Positions 51,380 through 59,482 of a DNA stretch of 64,000 nucleotides are shown here, in pieces. The stretch spans positions 1 to 64,000 of the forward strand of contig JAUIJL010000027.1 in NCBI GenBank assembly GCA_030431255.1, written 5' to 3'. Made by a program: the position numbers and the translations under genes. Source of the DNA: Thermoanaerobaculia bacterium (GTDB lineage: Bacteria; Acidobacteriota; Thermoanaerobaculia; Multivoradales; J023). The notes beneath the pieces are model-generated. The model did not search any database and had not been told where the DNA came from. It worked only from the letters and a program-made list of their open reading frames with translations. Positions within the stretch are counted from its first letter, which is position 1; every line of letters starts with the position of its first letter.

Positions 51380-52789
51380 TTAGCGCTGTTTCGCTCTGAA
51401 AAGAACAACAAAGATCAGAATCGTCACTCCCGTGGTCAATAGCAAGAATGGAGAGGGAGAAGGCAGGCGAAAAAGTCGAATGCTCTTGGATCTTGTGTTG
51501 CCGTAAGGGTCTAGGAGCAAGACATCGACCGTGCTCCTTCCAAGAGGAAATGGGTAGGCGACGCCGGAAAGATCGCTGCTGATGGTTTGCTCGCTCACTT
51601 TGGCCGGAGAGTTGGTCGGCAAGCCTTCGTAGAAGGGTTGAAGAGCCTTCAGCTCATCACCTTGGACAACAATATTCCACCCAAAAAATGAGCCGGAGTC
51701 TAGGTCGAGCCTGACTTTTGGGTAGTACCGGAATAGACCCTGCTCGGCTGCGATCCAAAGTTTCTTTTGAAAAACCTCCGAATCGTTGCATGATAGGGAG
51801 CCTCCTGCTGTAGATCTTCGAAAGACCGAGTCTCCTAAGGATCCACGCAAGAGCTCTCTGGTGGTACACAGGCCGAGTCGATCACCCCATTTAAAGGCAA
51901 GTTTAACGGGGTGTTCCGTTGATAGAAGCTCGGCCTTTCCGTTGGCTATCTTTCCAAGCCCTTCTCTCGTGGCAAAGAAGAGCTCGTCGCCGATACTCGT
52001 CATCGAAGAAACTTGCCAGTCGTGAGTCCCCAAAGGAGAGTAGGTCTTACCATTCACTACCAGATAGGGGTTCCCAGGCCAATCAAGTTGGAGATTTCTG
52101 AGCGTAGCTAACCATATTTGATTGTCGAGGCGTTCGATGCCCTTGACCGGGACAGGTGTTTTTTCTGCGAAGTCTACAGATTCCAGCGGACGTTTGAGTA
52201 CCGGTTTCGCGCCGTCCCTTCGAGGATCCGGGCCGGCAATGGTGAATGCCCCTTGGACGCTGGCAATCCATAAATCTCCCTCTATCACCTTGAGGTCAAG
52301 GACTTGTAGTCTATGGAGTGGTCGATTTTGCCCCAGAACAAAGAGTCCTCTTTGTGTTCCCACCCACAGGTGTTCTTCGAAGACCTCGAGGGAGGTAATC
52401 GACTCCCCTGGCAAGACGGCGATGGTCTCCTTTCGGCCGAGTCGGAATAAACCAGAGACGGTCCCTATGAATATGTCCTTGCCGAATTTGGTGACGGAAG
52501 TTGCTCGGGCTATTCCTTTCACTGGCTCCGCGGTCTGCTCGGCATCGGTAAGCCGATACAAATTTCTAGATCCAATGATCCAGAGCTTGTCATCAGCCAC
52601 CTCGAGACGGTTAATTTGTTCCTCAGCGGATAGATGAGGAAGGAATACATCGGCATAAAGACCAGACTGCGATCCGAGAAAGATTGCTAGGAAAACCAGC
52701 GTTTTCAATAGCTTCCGCCCCCAAAGAGATCTTTTCTGTTGGGTAAGAAGGAGGGCGAGAGGAGTGCTGCTCATTGCTTGGTTAGGCAA
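51380..52789 (-). CDS. Propeller receptor lacking a GGDEF domain (paralogue of the neighbouring cyclase)
   Basis: A 469-residue protein that matches the sensor half of the 47191-49236 product nearly throughout: signal-anchor, DVFLPHLSAEEQINRLEVADDKLWIIGSRNLYRL, LWVGTQRGLFVLGQNRPLHRLQVLDL, LWIAAEQGLFRYY, and a final membrane helix (FLLLTTGVTILIFVVLFRAKQR). It stops exactly where the paralogue continues into its coiled coil and GGDEF. No remnant GGDEF reading frame follows. It could form heterodimers with the cyclase or act as a decoy or co-receptor (inference). Confidence 0.85.
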   Translation of the reverse strand: MPNQAMSSTPLALLLTQQKRSLWGRKLLKTLVFLAIFLGSQSGLYADVFLPHLSAEEQINRLEVADDKLWIIGSRNLYRLTDAEQTAEPVKGIARATSVTKFGKDIFIGTVSGLFRLGRKETIAVLPGESITSLEVFEEHLWVGTQRGLFVLGQNRPLHRLQVLDLKVIEGDLWIASVQGAFTIAGPDPRRDGAKPVLKRPLESVDFAEKTPVPVKGIERLDNQIWLATLRNLQLDWPGNPYLVVNGKTYSPLGTHDWQVSSMTSIGDELFFATREGLGKIANGKAELLSTEHPVKLAFKWGDRLGLCTTRELLRGSLGDSVFRRSTAGGSLSCNDSEVFQKKLWIAAEQGLFRYYPKVRLDLDSGSFFGWNIVVQGDELKALQPFYEGLPTNSPAKVSEQTISSDLSGVAYPFPLGRSTVDVLLLDPYGNTRSKSIRLFRLPSPSPFLLLTTGVTILIFVVLFRAKQR

Positions 52790-52845
52790 AGTGGATCTGC
52801 TCAGCTTCCAGCGAAGCTGAGCTAGTTGTTGATCAAGTGGAGCGA

Positions 52846-54099
52846 TTAAGAGCAGTTTCGAGAGTTTTCCAAGAAGCCGTCCTTTAGGCCTTTGATCCAG
52901 GACGCCGGTATCACTTTCAGGCTCTGTATCGGCAGGTATGGGGCTACCCAGCCCTGGGCTGCGATGCTTTCGGCCGCGCCCTTCTCAAGGAATGCCACGG
53001 CGTCGTCGCCGACCGAGACCGTGAGATGACAAGTCTCCTTTGAGACAGGAAGCTGAGCACGGCCGATTTCTGAACCGTCAGTAACGCTCAGCTCGGAAAC
53101 AGTCCAGTTAACGCCGTCGTTGTCGATGGATTCTCTACTGATCAGGAATAGTTGTGAACCGAGCGAGAAAATTGAAGATGCGCCAGGGGTGGATTCAGCC
53201 ATCTGGTAGTGGAGCATCAGTTGCTCTGCCCCACGGGTCATAAACTTCCAGTCGCGATGAGTCTTGAGGACTGCGCGAGACCTCAGGTCGCTAGGAACAT
53301 CCAACTTCTGAGGCTCTTTTTGGTGAAGCCCGTCGGGGGTTAAGTCCACTTGGAGCAGATATGGCTCTGACTCCCAGACCAGCATGAATCCTTGATGGCC
53401 GACGACCGCGATGTAGCCGTTCGCCTGAGTGCTCTGGAGAACAAAGTCCAAGTTGGTCGGCCATTCGTGAAAGATGCGCACGTTGTCCTGTTCGTCGAAA
53501 AAGACGAGCCCACTTTTCCAGTCGTGGCCTCGTTGAAAATCTCCGAATGTTAAGATTCCCAGCGTGCCGTCGATCGAAGCGGGCTGCCAGTCGTAGATGA
53601 CGTCGAGAGTCGCGCCGTTCCCGAGGTCGCGCCCTTGGATTTCCAACCTTGTCGAAGTTGGGTTTAAGTTGCTGTCGATTCGGATCAGTTGATCACCCTC
53701 CGATCCCGCCTCGTCCTCGGCGAGATAGTGACCGCTAGCGTCAGGAATGCTTCGGATCTCCGAAACAGCCTCGGTCGTTTCACTGAGACCGCCCTTTGGA
53801 GATTTGTAGGTTTCGAATTGCTGCTCGTCGGGATTGAAGATGACGAGGGCTCGAGCCAGCGAGTCGGCAAAGATGATTTCTCCTCCTCTCCAAACCCCCG
53901 AGGTCGGCCAGTCGAGGCCACTAGACGGGACCTGATAGCTCCGGCATTGTACAGTTGATTCTTCAGTGGTCTCCTCAGAGTCGGGAGCGTTGGCACATGC
54001 GGTAAAAAAACTCAAGAAAATCGTGACAGCCATAGTCAGCAAATCCAAACTGAGGGCTTCGACGCTCTTGGGTTTTCGAGTGCTCTCCGAATTTCCCAC
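52846..54099 (-). CDS. Predicted lipoprotein with beta-propeller-like repeats
   Basis: A 417-residue exported protein. A hydrophobic signal ends in a lipobox-like SFFTAC (Cys35). The mature chain has repeated strand blocks such as GGEIIFADSLARALVIFNPDEQQF, GHYLAEDEAGSEGDQLIRIDS, and GLVFFDEQDNVRIF. These suggest a propeller, but no family could be named. It runs 56 bp upstream of the GGDEF-less receptor on the same strand and may deliver a signal to it or bind the same ligand (inference). Stretches are AT-rich compared with the core genome. Confidence 0.7.
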   Translation of the reverse strand: MGNSESTRKPKSVEALSLDLLTMAVTIFLSFFTACANAPDSEETTEESTVQCRSYQVPSSGLDWPTSGVWRGGEIIFADSLARALVIFNPDEQQFETYKSPKGGLSETTEAVSEIRSIPDASGHYLAEDEAGSEGDQLIRIDSNLNPTSTRLEIQGRDLGNGATLDVIYDWQPASIDGTLGILTFGDFQRGHDWKSGLVFFDEQDNVRIFHEWPTNLDFVLQSTQANGYIAVVGHQGFMLVWESEPYLLQVDLTPDGLHQKEPQKLDVPSDLRSRAVLKTHRDWKFMTRGAEQLMLHYQMAESTPGASSIFSLGSQLFLISRESIDNDGVNWTVSELSVTDGSEIGRAQLPVSKETCHLTVSVGDDAVAFLEKGAAESIAAQGWVAPYLPIQSLKVIPASWIKGLKDGFLENSRNCS

Positions 54100-54164
54100 C
54101 CAACGTACCTCATTGTTTCACTTAGAGTTCAAAACTTTCTGCGGCGATTGCAATTCTGTAATTC

Positions 54165-55103
54165 TTAGCAATTCCTAGGCGCGCCGTCGCATCCGAAGTT
54201 ACTGAAGGTGCCGTTCCCCCTGTTGAATCCAAATTCGACTTCACTACAATTTCTGCTGGCGTTCCCATTGCGCGCAGATGATTGCAACGAAATCAAATTG
54301 ACAAACAATCGCAATGATGCCTGATTTCCTGCCTCCACTTCCGAAGAGAAGGGCCGGGTGGAGTAAATAAAATTCCCTTTCCCGTAATCGGTTAATAAGA
54401 TTTCTACATTCCCCTCGCTAGTACGAATCAAAGGTTGATATTTCGAATCCCACGAGTCGACTTCAGCGCGAGATCGACCTTCAGCGAGCTGCTCTAGATC
54501 AATATCGTCAAGGCGGTTTGGAAAGTTGAAAGCCTTGTGTCCTGGTTCAGTGAGCTCGAATGCCCGATCACTTGCTTGTTTGCTGAGCTGTTGTCGGAAG
54601 GGATAAGGAGCGGCGCTGCTTTCAGGGTAGTCATCCGCTTGATTTTGGGTCACCAGAAGCCCGCCTTCGCGAGCATACGACAGCAACCTAGGTCCGATGG
54701 CCTTTGCATCGCCGGATAGCGAATAAGCGTAGGGGCCGATCAGGATCGCCGAATAATGCTTAAGGTCGGTTTGAGGGATATCGGATATCTCGATCACCTC
54801 AACGTCTATACCGACTTTGTTTAGGATCTCAGGCAGCGAGTCGTTGGAGCCGCGGATGTAACCGACCGCGGAATCGAGCTTCGCCAAATGGAGAAACTCC
54901 GGGACCACGAAGTCAGCCGAGCCGGAGCCGCTCGATCGTTTAGAGATCTCGTCTTGATCCAGACGGTCGATCTGGATGGCAGGACGGTCGATTTTGTAGG
55001 AAGCAGCGTGCCCCGACAGCCCCAAGAGCGCTGAGCAGAGGAGCGCAATCAGGCCAATGAAACCGGGCAGCTTTCTAGTGGAGTGGGTTCGTGGAGATCT
55101 CAT
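54165..55103 (-). CDS. Secreted protein with a GATase1-like (ThuA-type) domain
   Basis: A 312-residue exported protein with a signal peptide (GFIGLIALLCSALLGLSGHA). The middle resembles a class I glutamine-amidotransferase-like fold as in ThuA proteins: IEISDIPQTDLKHYSAILIGPYAYSLSG, LLSYAREGGLLVTQNQ and, near the end, VEILLTDYGKGNFIYSTRPF. The usual nucleophile Cys is not seen, so a binding rather than catalytic role is likely. The tail carries several Cys residues. It precedes the lipoprotein gene by 65 bp. Confidence 0.7.
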   Translation of the reverse strand: MRSPRTHSTRKLPGFIGLIALLCSALLGLSGHAASYKIDRPAIQIDRLDQDEISKRSSGSGSADFVVPEFLHLAKLDSAVGYIRGSNDSLPEILNKVGIDVEVIEISDIPQTDLKHYSAILIGPYAYSLSGDAKAIGPRLLSYAREGGLLVTQNQADDYPESSAAPYPFRQQLSKQASDRAFELTEPGHKAFNFPNRLDDIDLEQLAEGRSRAEVDSWDSKYQPLIRTSEGNVEILLTDYGKGNFIYSTRPFSSEVEAGNQASLRLFVNLISLQSSARNGNASRNCSEVEFGFNRGNGTFSNFGCDGAPRNC

Positions 55104-55178
55104 AGCTACCCATTGTAGCTTGAGATAGACCTAGAACCAACCGAGGCGGCTCGTGATCGAGTGGCGACTATGCTCGAA

Positions 55179-57170
55179 TCAAGGTGCCTTCGACCTCACC
55201 GGCCGACGATTCTCGAACAACCTCAGGTGGGTGACTAGCCGCCGCAATGTATTCCGATCATTACCGGCTTGGGCTTGTTGCACTAAGCCCCGTTGGAATT
55301 TGATGGCATTTTCGAAGCGACCGGTTTCCGCCAAGGCCATGGCCATGGTTTCGGCGTGGTCGAGGGTGGCTTGTTGGCCGTAGGCTTGACGGGCGTAGAC
55401 GATGGCGCGTTCGCCGTCGCGGACGCTGGGGTCGAAGCTGGTGGCTAGGAGGCGGGCGAAGGTGTTGGCTAGGCCGATGTGGTCGGGGTGGAGCTCGACG
55501 GCTGTTTCTAAGCGTTCTTTGGCGGTGGTGTGGTCGCCGGCTAGGATGCGCAGGTTGACTTCGGAGAGCCAGGCTGTGGCGTTTTGGGGGTCGAGCTCGG
55601 TGGCTCGGGTGAAGAGCTCTAGGGCCTCGTCTTGCTGACGGAAGAGCTGGAGGCCGTTGGCGAGGTTGGTGAGGGCTTCGGAGGATTCCGGGTCGAGCTC
55701 GACGGCCTTTCGCCACATGGTGATGGCGTCTTCTTGCCGACGGTGGGGCCAGACCATTTTGGCGCCGGCGTTGAGCAGGGCGACGGCTTCTTCTTTAGGT
55801 TGGTCGAGCTCGGCGCCGGTGAGGATCAGCTCGACGGCTTCGTCGACTCGACGGGTGGCGCTCAGGATGCTGGCCAGGCCTTCGCGATAGATACGCTCGT
55901 TGGGGTTTTGCTCGAGCAGCCGGCGCAGCTCGGCTTCGGCTTGTTGGCGGCGGCCTTGTTGGTGTTGGGCCATGGCCGCGAGGTAGCGGGCGCGGGTGTG
56001 GTCGGGCTCGAGCTCGAGGACCCGGCGGGCGGCGGCTTCGGATTTGGCCCATTGGTTAGAGGAGCCGAAGGCGTTGGCCAGGTTGAAGTGGGCGGACGGA
56101 TAGTCGGGCTCGAGCTCGACAGCCTTTTCGAACGCGGCCACGGCCTCGGCTTGCAGCCCCTTGGCCATGTAGGTGGTGCCGAGATCGTGGTGGATTTGGG
56201 GGTTTTGAGGCTCGATGTTGAGGGCGGCCTTGAGCTCGAGCAGGGCGTCGTCGAGACGCTGGCGACGCACTTGGGTCAGGGCCAGGTTGAGACGCAGCTC
56301 GATGTTTTTGGGGTTGGCGGCTTTGCCTTGCTCGAAGAGCTGGTGGGCTTCTTCTAGGCGACCGGCCACGAGGGCTTGGTTGCCTCGACGCAGGAAGCTG
56401 CCGGCGCTGCGGGGCAGGGTGTCGAGACGCTCGCGCAGGGGGTCGGGAAAGACGACCGCTCCGGATTCCTTTTTCGCCAGCTCGGCCTGAGCCTCCTCCG
56501 CGCGACCCAGGGCGCGCAGGCTTTGGGCCAGGGCGTTGCGGATGCCGCCGGCGCTGGGTTGGAGCTCTAGGGCTTTGTGGAAGCCGTCGACCGCTTGCTC
56601 CTGGTGGCCGCGCTGGGCGGCGATGCGCGCCAGGCCGTGGTGGGCCAAGGGGGCGAAACCGTCTTGGTCGAGCAGGACGGTGAAGTGGGGCTCGGCGTCG
56701 TCGGGCCGACCTTGGAGCAAGAGGACTTCCGCCAGCCGGGCGCGGACGGGGGCGCTTTGGGGGCGCAGCTCGGCGGCTTTGGCGAAGGCTTGCTCGGCGG
56801 CCGCGAGGTCGCCGGATTCTTGGGCGAGCAGCCCGGTGTAATAGGGCCAAGCGAAATCGCCGGGTGCCATGGTCATGGCGTTGCGGTAGCAGACGGCGGC
56901 GGCCTCGTTCAGGCCGTAGGCGTGGTAGAGCTCGCCCAGGGAGCCGAAAGCGGCGGCGACCACGGCGTCGTCGCGATCCTTGAGGTCCTTGTCCAGCTTC
57001 CGCTTGCCGTCCTCCAGCTGATCCCGCGCTCCGGCCTCTACCGTCGACAGATCGGGATGGGGCACGGGCTCCAAGTGGGAAAGATCCCGGCCACAGCCGA
57101 CGGCGAGCAACAGGATCAGGAGCGTCGCTCCGATCTGTGATCTTTGAAAACGGGGAGAAAATTTCTTCAT
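55179..57170 (-). CDS. TPR-repeat lipoprotein
   Basis: A 663-residue protein. The ATG at 57170 starts a lipoprotein signal (GATLLILLLAVGC, Cys26). Almost all of the mature chain is tetratricopeptide repeats, e.g. AVCYRNAMTMAPGDFAWPYYTGLLAQESGDLAAAEQAFAKAAEL and AVAAFEKAVELEPDYPSAHFNLANAFGS. I estimate about 14 units. TPR arrays scaffold protein complexes. The CRTAC1 gene lies upstream on the same strand, and TPR and ASPIC/UnbV genes are often neighbours in this group of bacteria. The upstream spacer holds a REP-like element. Confidence 0.9.
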   Translation of the reverse strand: MKKFSPRFQRSQIGATLLILLLAVGCGRDLSHLEPVPHPDLSTVEAGARDQLEDGKRKLDKDLKDRDDAVVAAAFGSLGELYHAYGLNEAAAVCYRNAMTMAPGDFAWPYYTGLLAQESGDLAAAEQAFAKAAELRPQSAPVRARLAEVLLLQGRPDDAEPHFTVLLDQDGFAPLAHHGLARIAAQRGHQEQAVDGFHKALELQPSAGGIRNALAQSLRALGRAEEAQAELAKKESGAVVFPDPLRERLDTLPRSAGSFLRRGNQALVAGRLEEAHQLFEQGKAANPKNIELRLNLALTQVRRQRLDDALLELKAALNIEPQNPQIHHDLGTTYMAKGLQAEAVAAFEKAVELEPDYPSAHFNLANAFGSSNQWAKSEAAARRVLELEPDHTRARYLAAMAQHQQGRRQQAEAELRRLLEQNPNERIYREGLASILSATRRVDEAVELILTGAELDQPKEEAVALLNAGAKMVWPHRRQEDAITMWRKAVELDPESSEALTNLANGLQLFRQQDEALELFTRATELDPQNATAWLSEVNLRILAGDHTTAKERLETAVELHPDHIGLANTFARLLATSFDPSVRDGERAIVYARQAYGQQATLDHAETMAMALAETGRFENAIKFQRGLVQQAQAGNDRNTLRRLVTHLRLFENRRPVRSKAP

Positions 57171-57236
57171 GGGCACTGGAATTGGGAAGCAACTGGTTTT
57201 GGGCCGCAAAGAAGGTTGGGTGCGCATTCCGGGCCG

Positions 57237-57283
57237 TCCCCGCAGGGGACAAGGCATGTGTAGCCTCGGGCTTCAGCCCGTGG
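57237..57283. repeat. REP-like palindromic element, copy 1
   Basis: It reads CCCCGCAGGGGACAAGG, then GTGTAGCCTCGGGCTTCAGCCCGTGG in effect, ending in an imperfect CGGGCT/AGCCCG hairpin. An inverted copy, about 93% identical, is at 59234-59279. Confidence 0.7.
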
Positions 57284-57289
57284 TGGGGT

Positions 57290-59440
57290 TCAGGGTCGTT
57301 TGGACGAAACGGCAGTTCCGCTCCCCCGGGTCAGGGTTGAATACGTTCCCGGCGATAGCTTGTTCGCCGGCCCGGGACTCCAAGATTCGATGCTGCCGTC
57401 CGGCCAGCGGACGGTGACGGTGATGTCGCCCGAGGCATCGCGGGACGATCCTACCGGGAACGATAGCCGTGGGTCACCTGTGGAGGCGTAGCCGGCGTTA
57501 GCGCCCACCCGGGCGGTGACCTGTCGGCCGTCGCCGAATTGCACGGTGGCCGAGGCGCCGGGCACGTCGCTTCCCGCTTCGGACACCAGGCGCAGTCCGA
57601 TCCACGGACGATCTTGGCCGACCCGATTGAGCAGCACCCGCGCCGGACCGGCGTTGTTGGTCAGCACCAGGTCGAGATCGCCGTCGTTGTCGAGGTCGCC
57701 GATCACCGCGCTGCGGGTGACCTCGGAGACGGCGAAGGCGGCGCCCGCTTGGTCGGTGACGTCTTCGAATCGGCCTGGGCCGACGCCCCGATACAGCTGG
57801 TTACGTTGGTGCAAGGGATGGGGATCCCCGGCGAGAGCCAGCTCTTTCAAGATCTTGACCGCGCCGGCGGCGACCACCGCGTCCATCAGACCGTCGTGGT
57901 CGTAGTCGAAGAAGGCGGTGCCGAAACCCGTGCGATCGAGGCTCGGGCCGGCCAGGCCGGATTCGGCGGAGCGGTCGAAGAAGGCGCCGCTGCCGTCGTT
58001 GACGTAGAGGGTGTGGGTTTCCCGAGTCAGGTGGGTGAGCAGGATGTCCTCGTCCAAATCGCCGTCCACGTCGGCCACGGCCACGCCCATGGACGCTTCG
58101 GCGTGACCCTGAGCGTTGACCCCGGCGCCGGCCAGCAGGGCTTGGTTCTCGAACCGACCGTCGCCTTGGTTGATCCACAACACGTTGGGGCTGCCGTCGT
58201 TGGCGACGTAGAGGTCGAGCCGGCCGTCACCGTTGAAATCGGCGGCTGCGGCGCCGAGGCAGGCGCCGGCTTCCCGGTCGATGCCGGAGCGATTGCTTTG
58301 GTCCTCGAATCGAAGGTCGCCGGGGCCTCCGGGCACGTTGATCAGCAGCGCGTCGGGCAGGGAAGGGTAGGCCATGGGGCCGCAGTAGTTGGCACGACCC
58401 AGCTCGTCCGGGCAGTTCTTATCGATGGCGATGGAGTGGGCCACGTAATTGCACACGAAGAGGTCGAGGTCGCGATCCCCGTCGGCGTCGAAGGCGACGG
58501 CGGGCACGGCCCAGCGGGTATTGCCCGTGACCTCGTCGGTGACGTCCTCGAATTTGGGCCGAGCCTCACCGCCCGACCGGTCGACACCGAGATTGCGCAG
58601 CATGCGGTTGGCGCCGGTTTGGGTGACGAAGAGGTCGGTCCAGCCGTCGCCGTCGAAATCCGCGGCCGCGACCCCCATGCCGTAACCGTCGCGCTCGCCG
58701 GGGATGCCGCTGTCGGCGGTGACGTCGAGCCAGCGGAAGGACGGCTTGTCGGGATCGTCGGATACTGAATCGCTCGAGACGTTCAAGTACAGGCGGTCGG
58801 AAAGGGGGAGGGAGCCGGGAGCCGGCGGAATGCTCGAATCTTCCGGCGGTATGTCGTCGAGGGCGCTGCCTTGGATCAAGAAGAGATCGAGGTCGCCGTC
58901 GTTGTCGGCGTCGAAAAGCGCCGCGCCCGGGCCCATCATTTCCGAGTAGTAGAAGCGGCCGGTCATGCCGTTGAAATGCACGAAGTCCAGACCGGTCTGC
59001 TCGGTGACGTCGATGAAGGGATCGTCGGTGCCGGCGGCGGGTGTCGAAGCCGTCGGACCCGGGGCCTGCGCAGGCCCGTCCTCAGCCGGCTCGGAGCCCT
59101 TCGGTTCGCCACAAGCGATCATCCCGATCAAGGCGATGGGTGCTAGGAAACCGAGCCCCCGCGGTGCCGGACGGCGCGGGAAGATTCCTTGGATCCACCT
59201 TCGCCACGGGCTAAGGCGCCACGGGCTAAGGCGCCACGGGCTAAAGCCCGAGGCTACACATACCTTGCCCCTGCCGGGGCTGCCCTGCATTTCTCCGGGC
59301 CGCGCAGGCCGGGCCGCCCCCGCTAGGGGGCAAGGCAAAGGTAGTCGGGGGCGCCTAGCCTCGGAATTTATTCCGTGGCGGAGCCCCCGCGGTGCCGGAC
59401 GGCGCGGCGAGGGACGATGGGCTGGACAATGAGATTTCAT
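57290..59440 (-). CDS. CRTAC1-family (FG-GAP/ASPIC-UnbV) lipoprotein with an insertion in its signal peptide
   Basis: A ~716-residue exported protein. FG-GAP/VCBS units (ALFDADNDGDLDLFLIQG, AAADFDGDGWTDLFVTQTG, AVAFDADGDRDLDLFVCNY, AAADFNGDGRLDLYVAND) form a Ca-binding propeller. The C-terminal ASPIC/UnbV domain shows SVTVRWPDGS-type sequence (TVTVRWPDGSIESW). The start is placed at ATG 59440. A 228-bp in-frame insertion (76 codons) of repeat DNA, flanked by 27-bp direct repeats, splits the signal region. Without it the N-terminus would read MKSHCPAHRPSPRRPAPRGL then GFLAPIALIGMIACGEP, a good lipoprotein signal with Cys at the lipobox. An alternative start is ATG 59290. Whether the present protein is exported is uncertain. 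Confidence 0.82.
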   Translation of the reverse strand: MKSHCPAHRPSPRRPAPRGLRHGINSEARRPRLPLPCPLAGAARPARPGEMQGSPGRGKVCVASGFSPWRLSPWRLSPWRRWIQGIFPRRPAPRGLGFLAPIALIGMIACGEPKGSEPAEDGPAQAPGPTASTPAAGTDDPFIDVTEQTGLDFVHFNGMTGRFYYSEMMGPGAALFDADNDGDLDLFLIQGSALDDIPPEDSSIPPAPGSLPLSDRLYLNVSSDSVSDDPDKPSFRWLDVTADSGIPGERDGYGMGVAAADFDGDGWTDLFVTQTGANRMLRNLGVDRSGGEARPKFEDVTDEVTGNTRWAVPAVAFDADGDRDLDLFVCNYVAHSIAIDKNCPDELGRANYCGPMAYPSLPDALLINVPGGPGDLRFEDQSNRSGIDREAGACLGAAAADFNGDGRLDLYVANDGSPNVLWINQGDGRFENQALLAGAGVNAQGHAEASMGVAVADVDGDLDEDILLTHLTRETHTLYVNDGSGAFFDRSAESGLAGPSLDRTGFGTAFFDYDHDGLMDAVVAAGAVKILKELALAGDPHPLHQRNQLYRGVGPGRFEDVTDQAGAAFAVSEVTRSAVIGDLDNDGDLDLVLTNNAGPARVLLNRVGQDRPWIGLRLVSEAGSDVPGASATVQFGDGRQVTARVGANAGYASTGDPRLSFPVGSSRDASGDITVTVRWPDGSIESWSPGPANKLSPGTYSTLTRGSGTAVSSKRP
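59153..59407. repeat. 228-bp insertion with REP-like elements, flanked by 27-bp direct repeats
   Basis: Bases 59153-59179 and 59381-59407 are identical. Between them lie a 15-bp unit present three times (59204-59248, CCACGGGCTAAGGCG), an inverted REP-like copy (59234-59279) and further GC-rich palindromes. The spacing of 228 keeps the CRTAC1 frame open. Confidence 0.85.
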
Positions 59441-59482
59441 CGGTGCGCGGTAGGGGCTTTCCACCGAATCGGGCGGCCGGGC

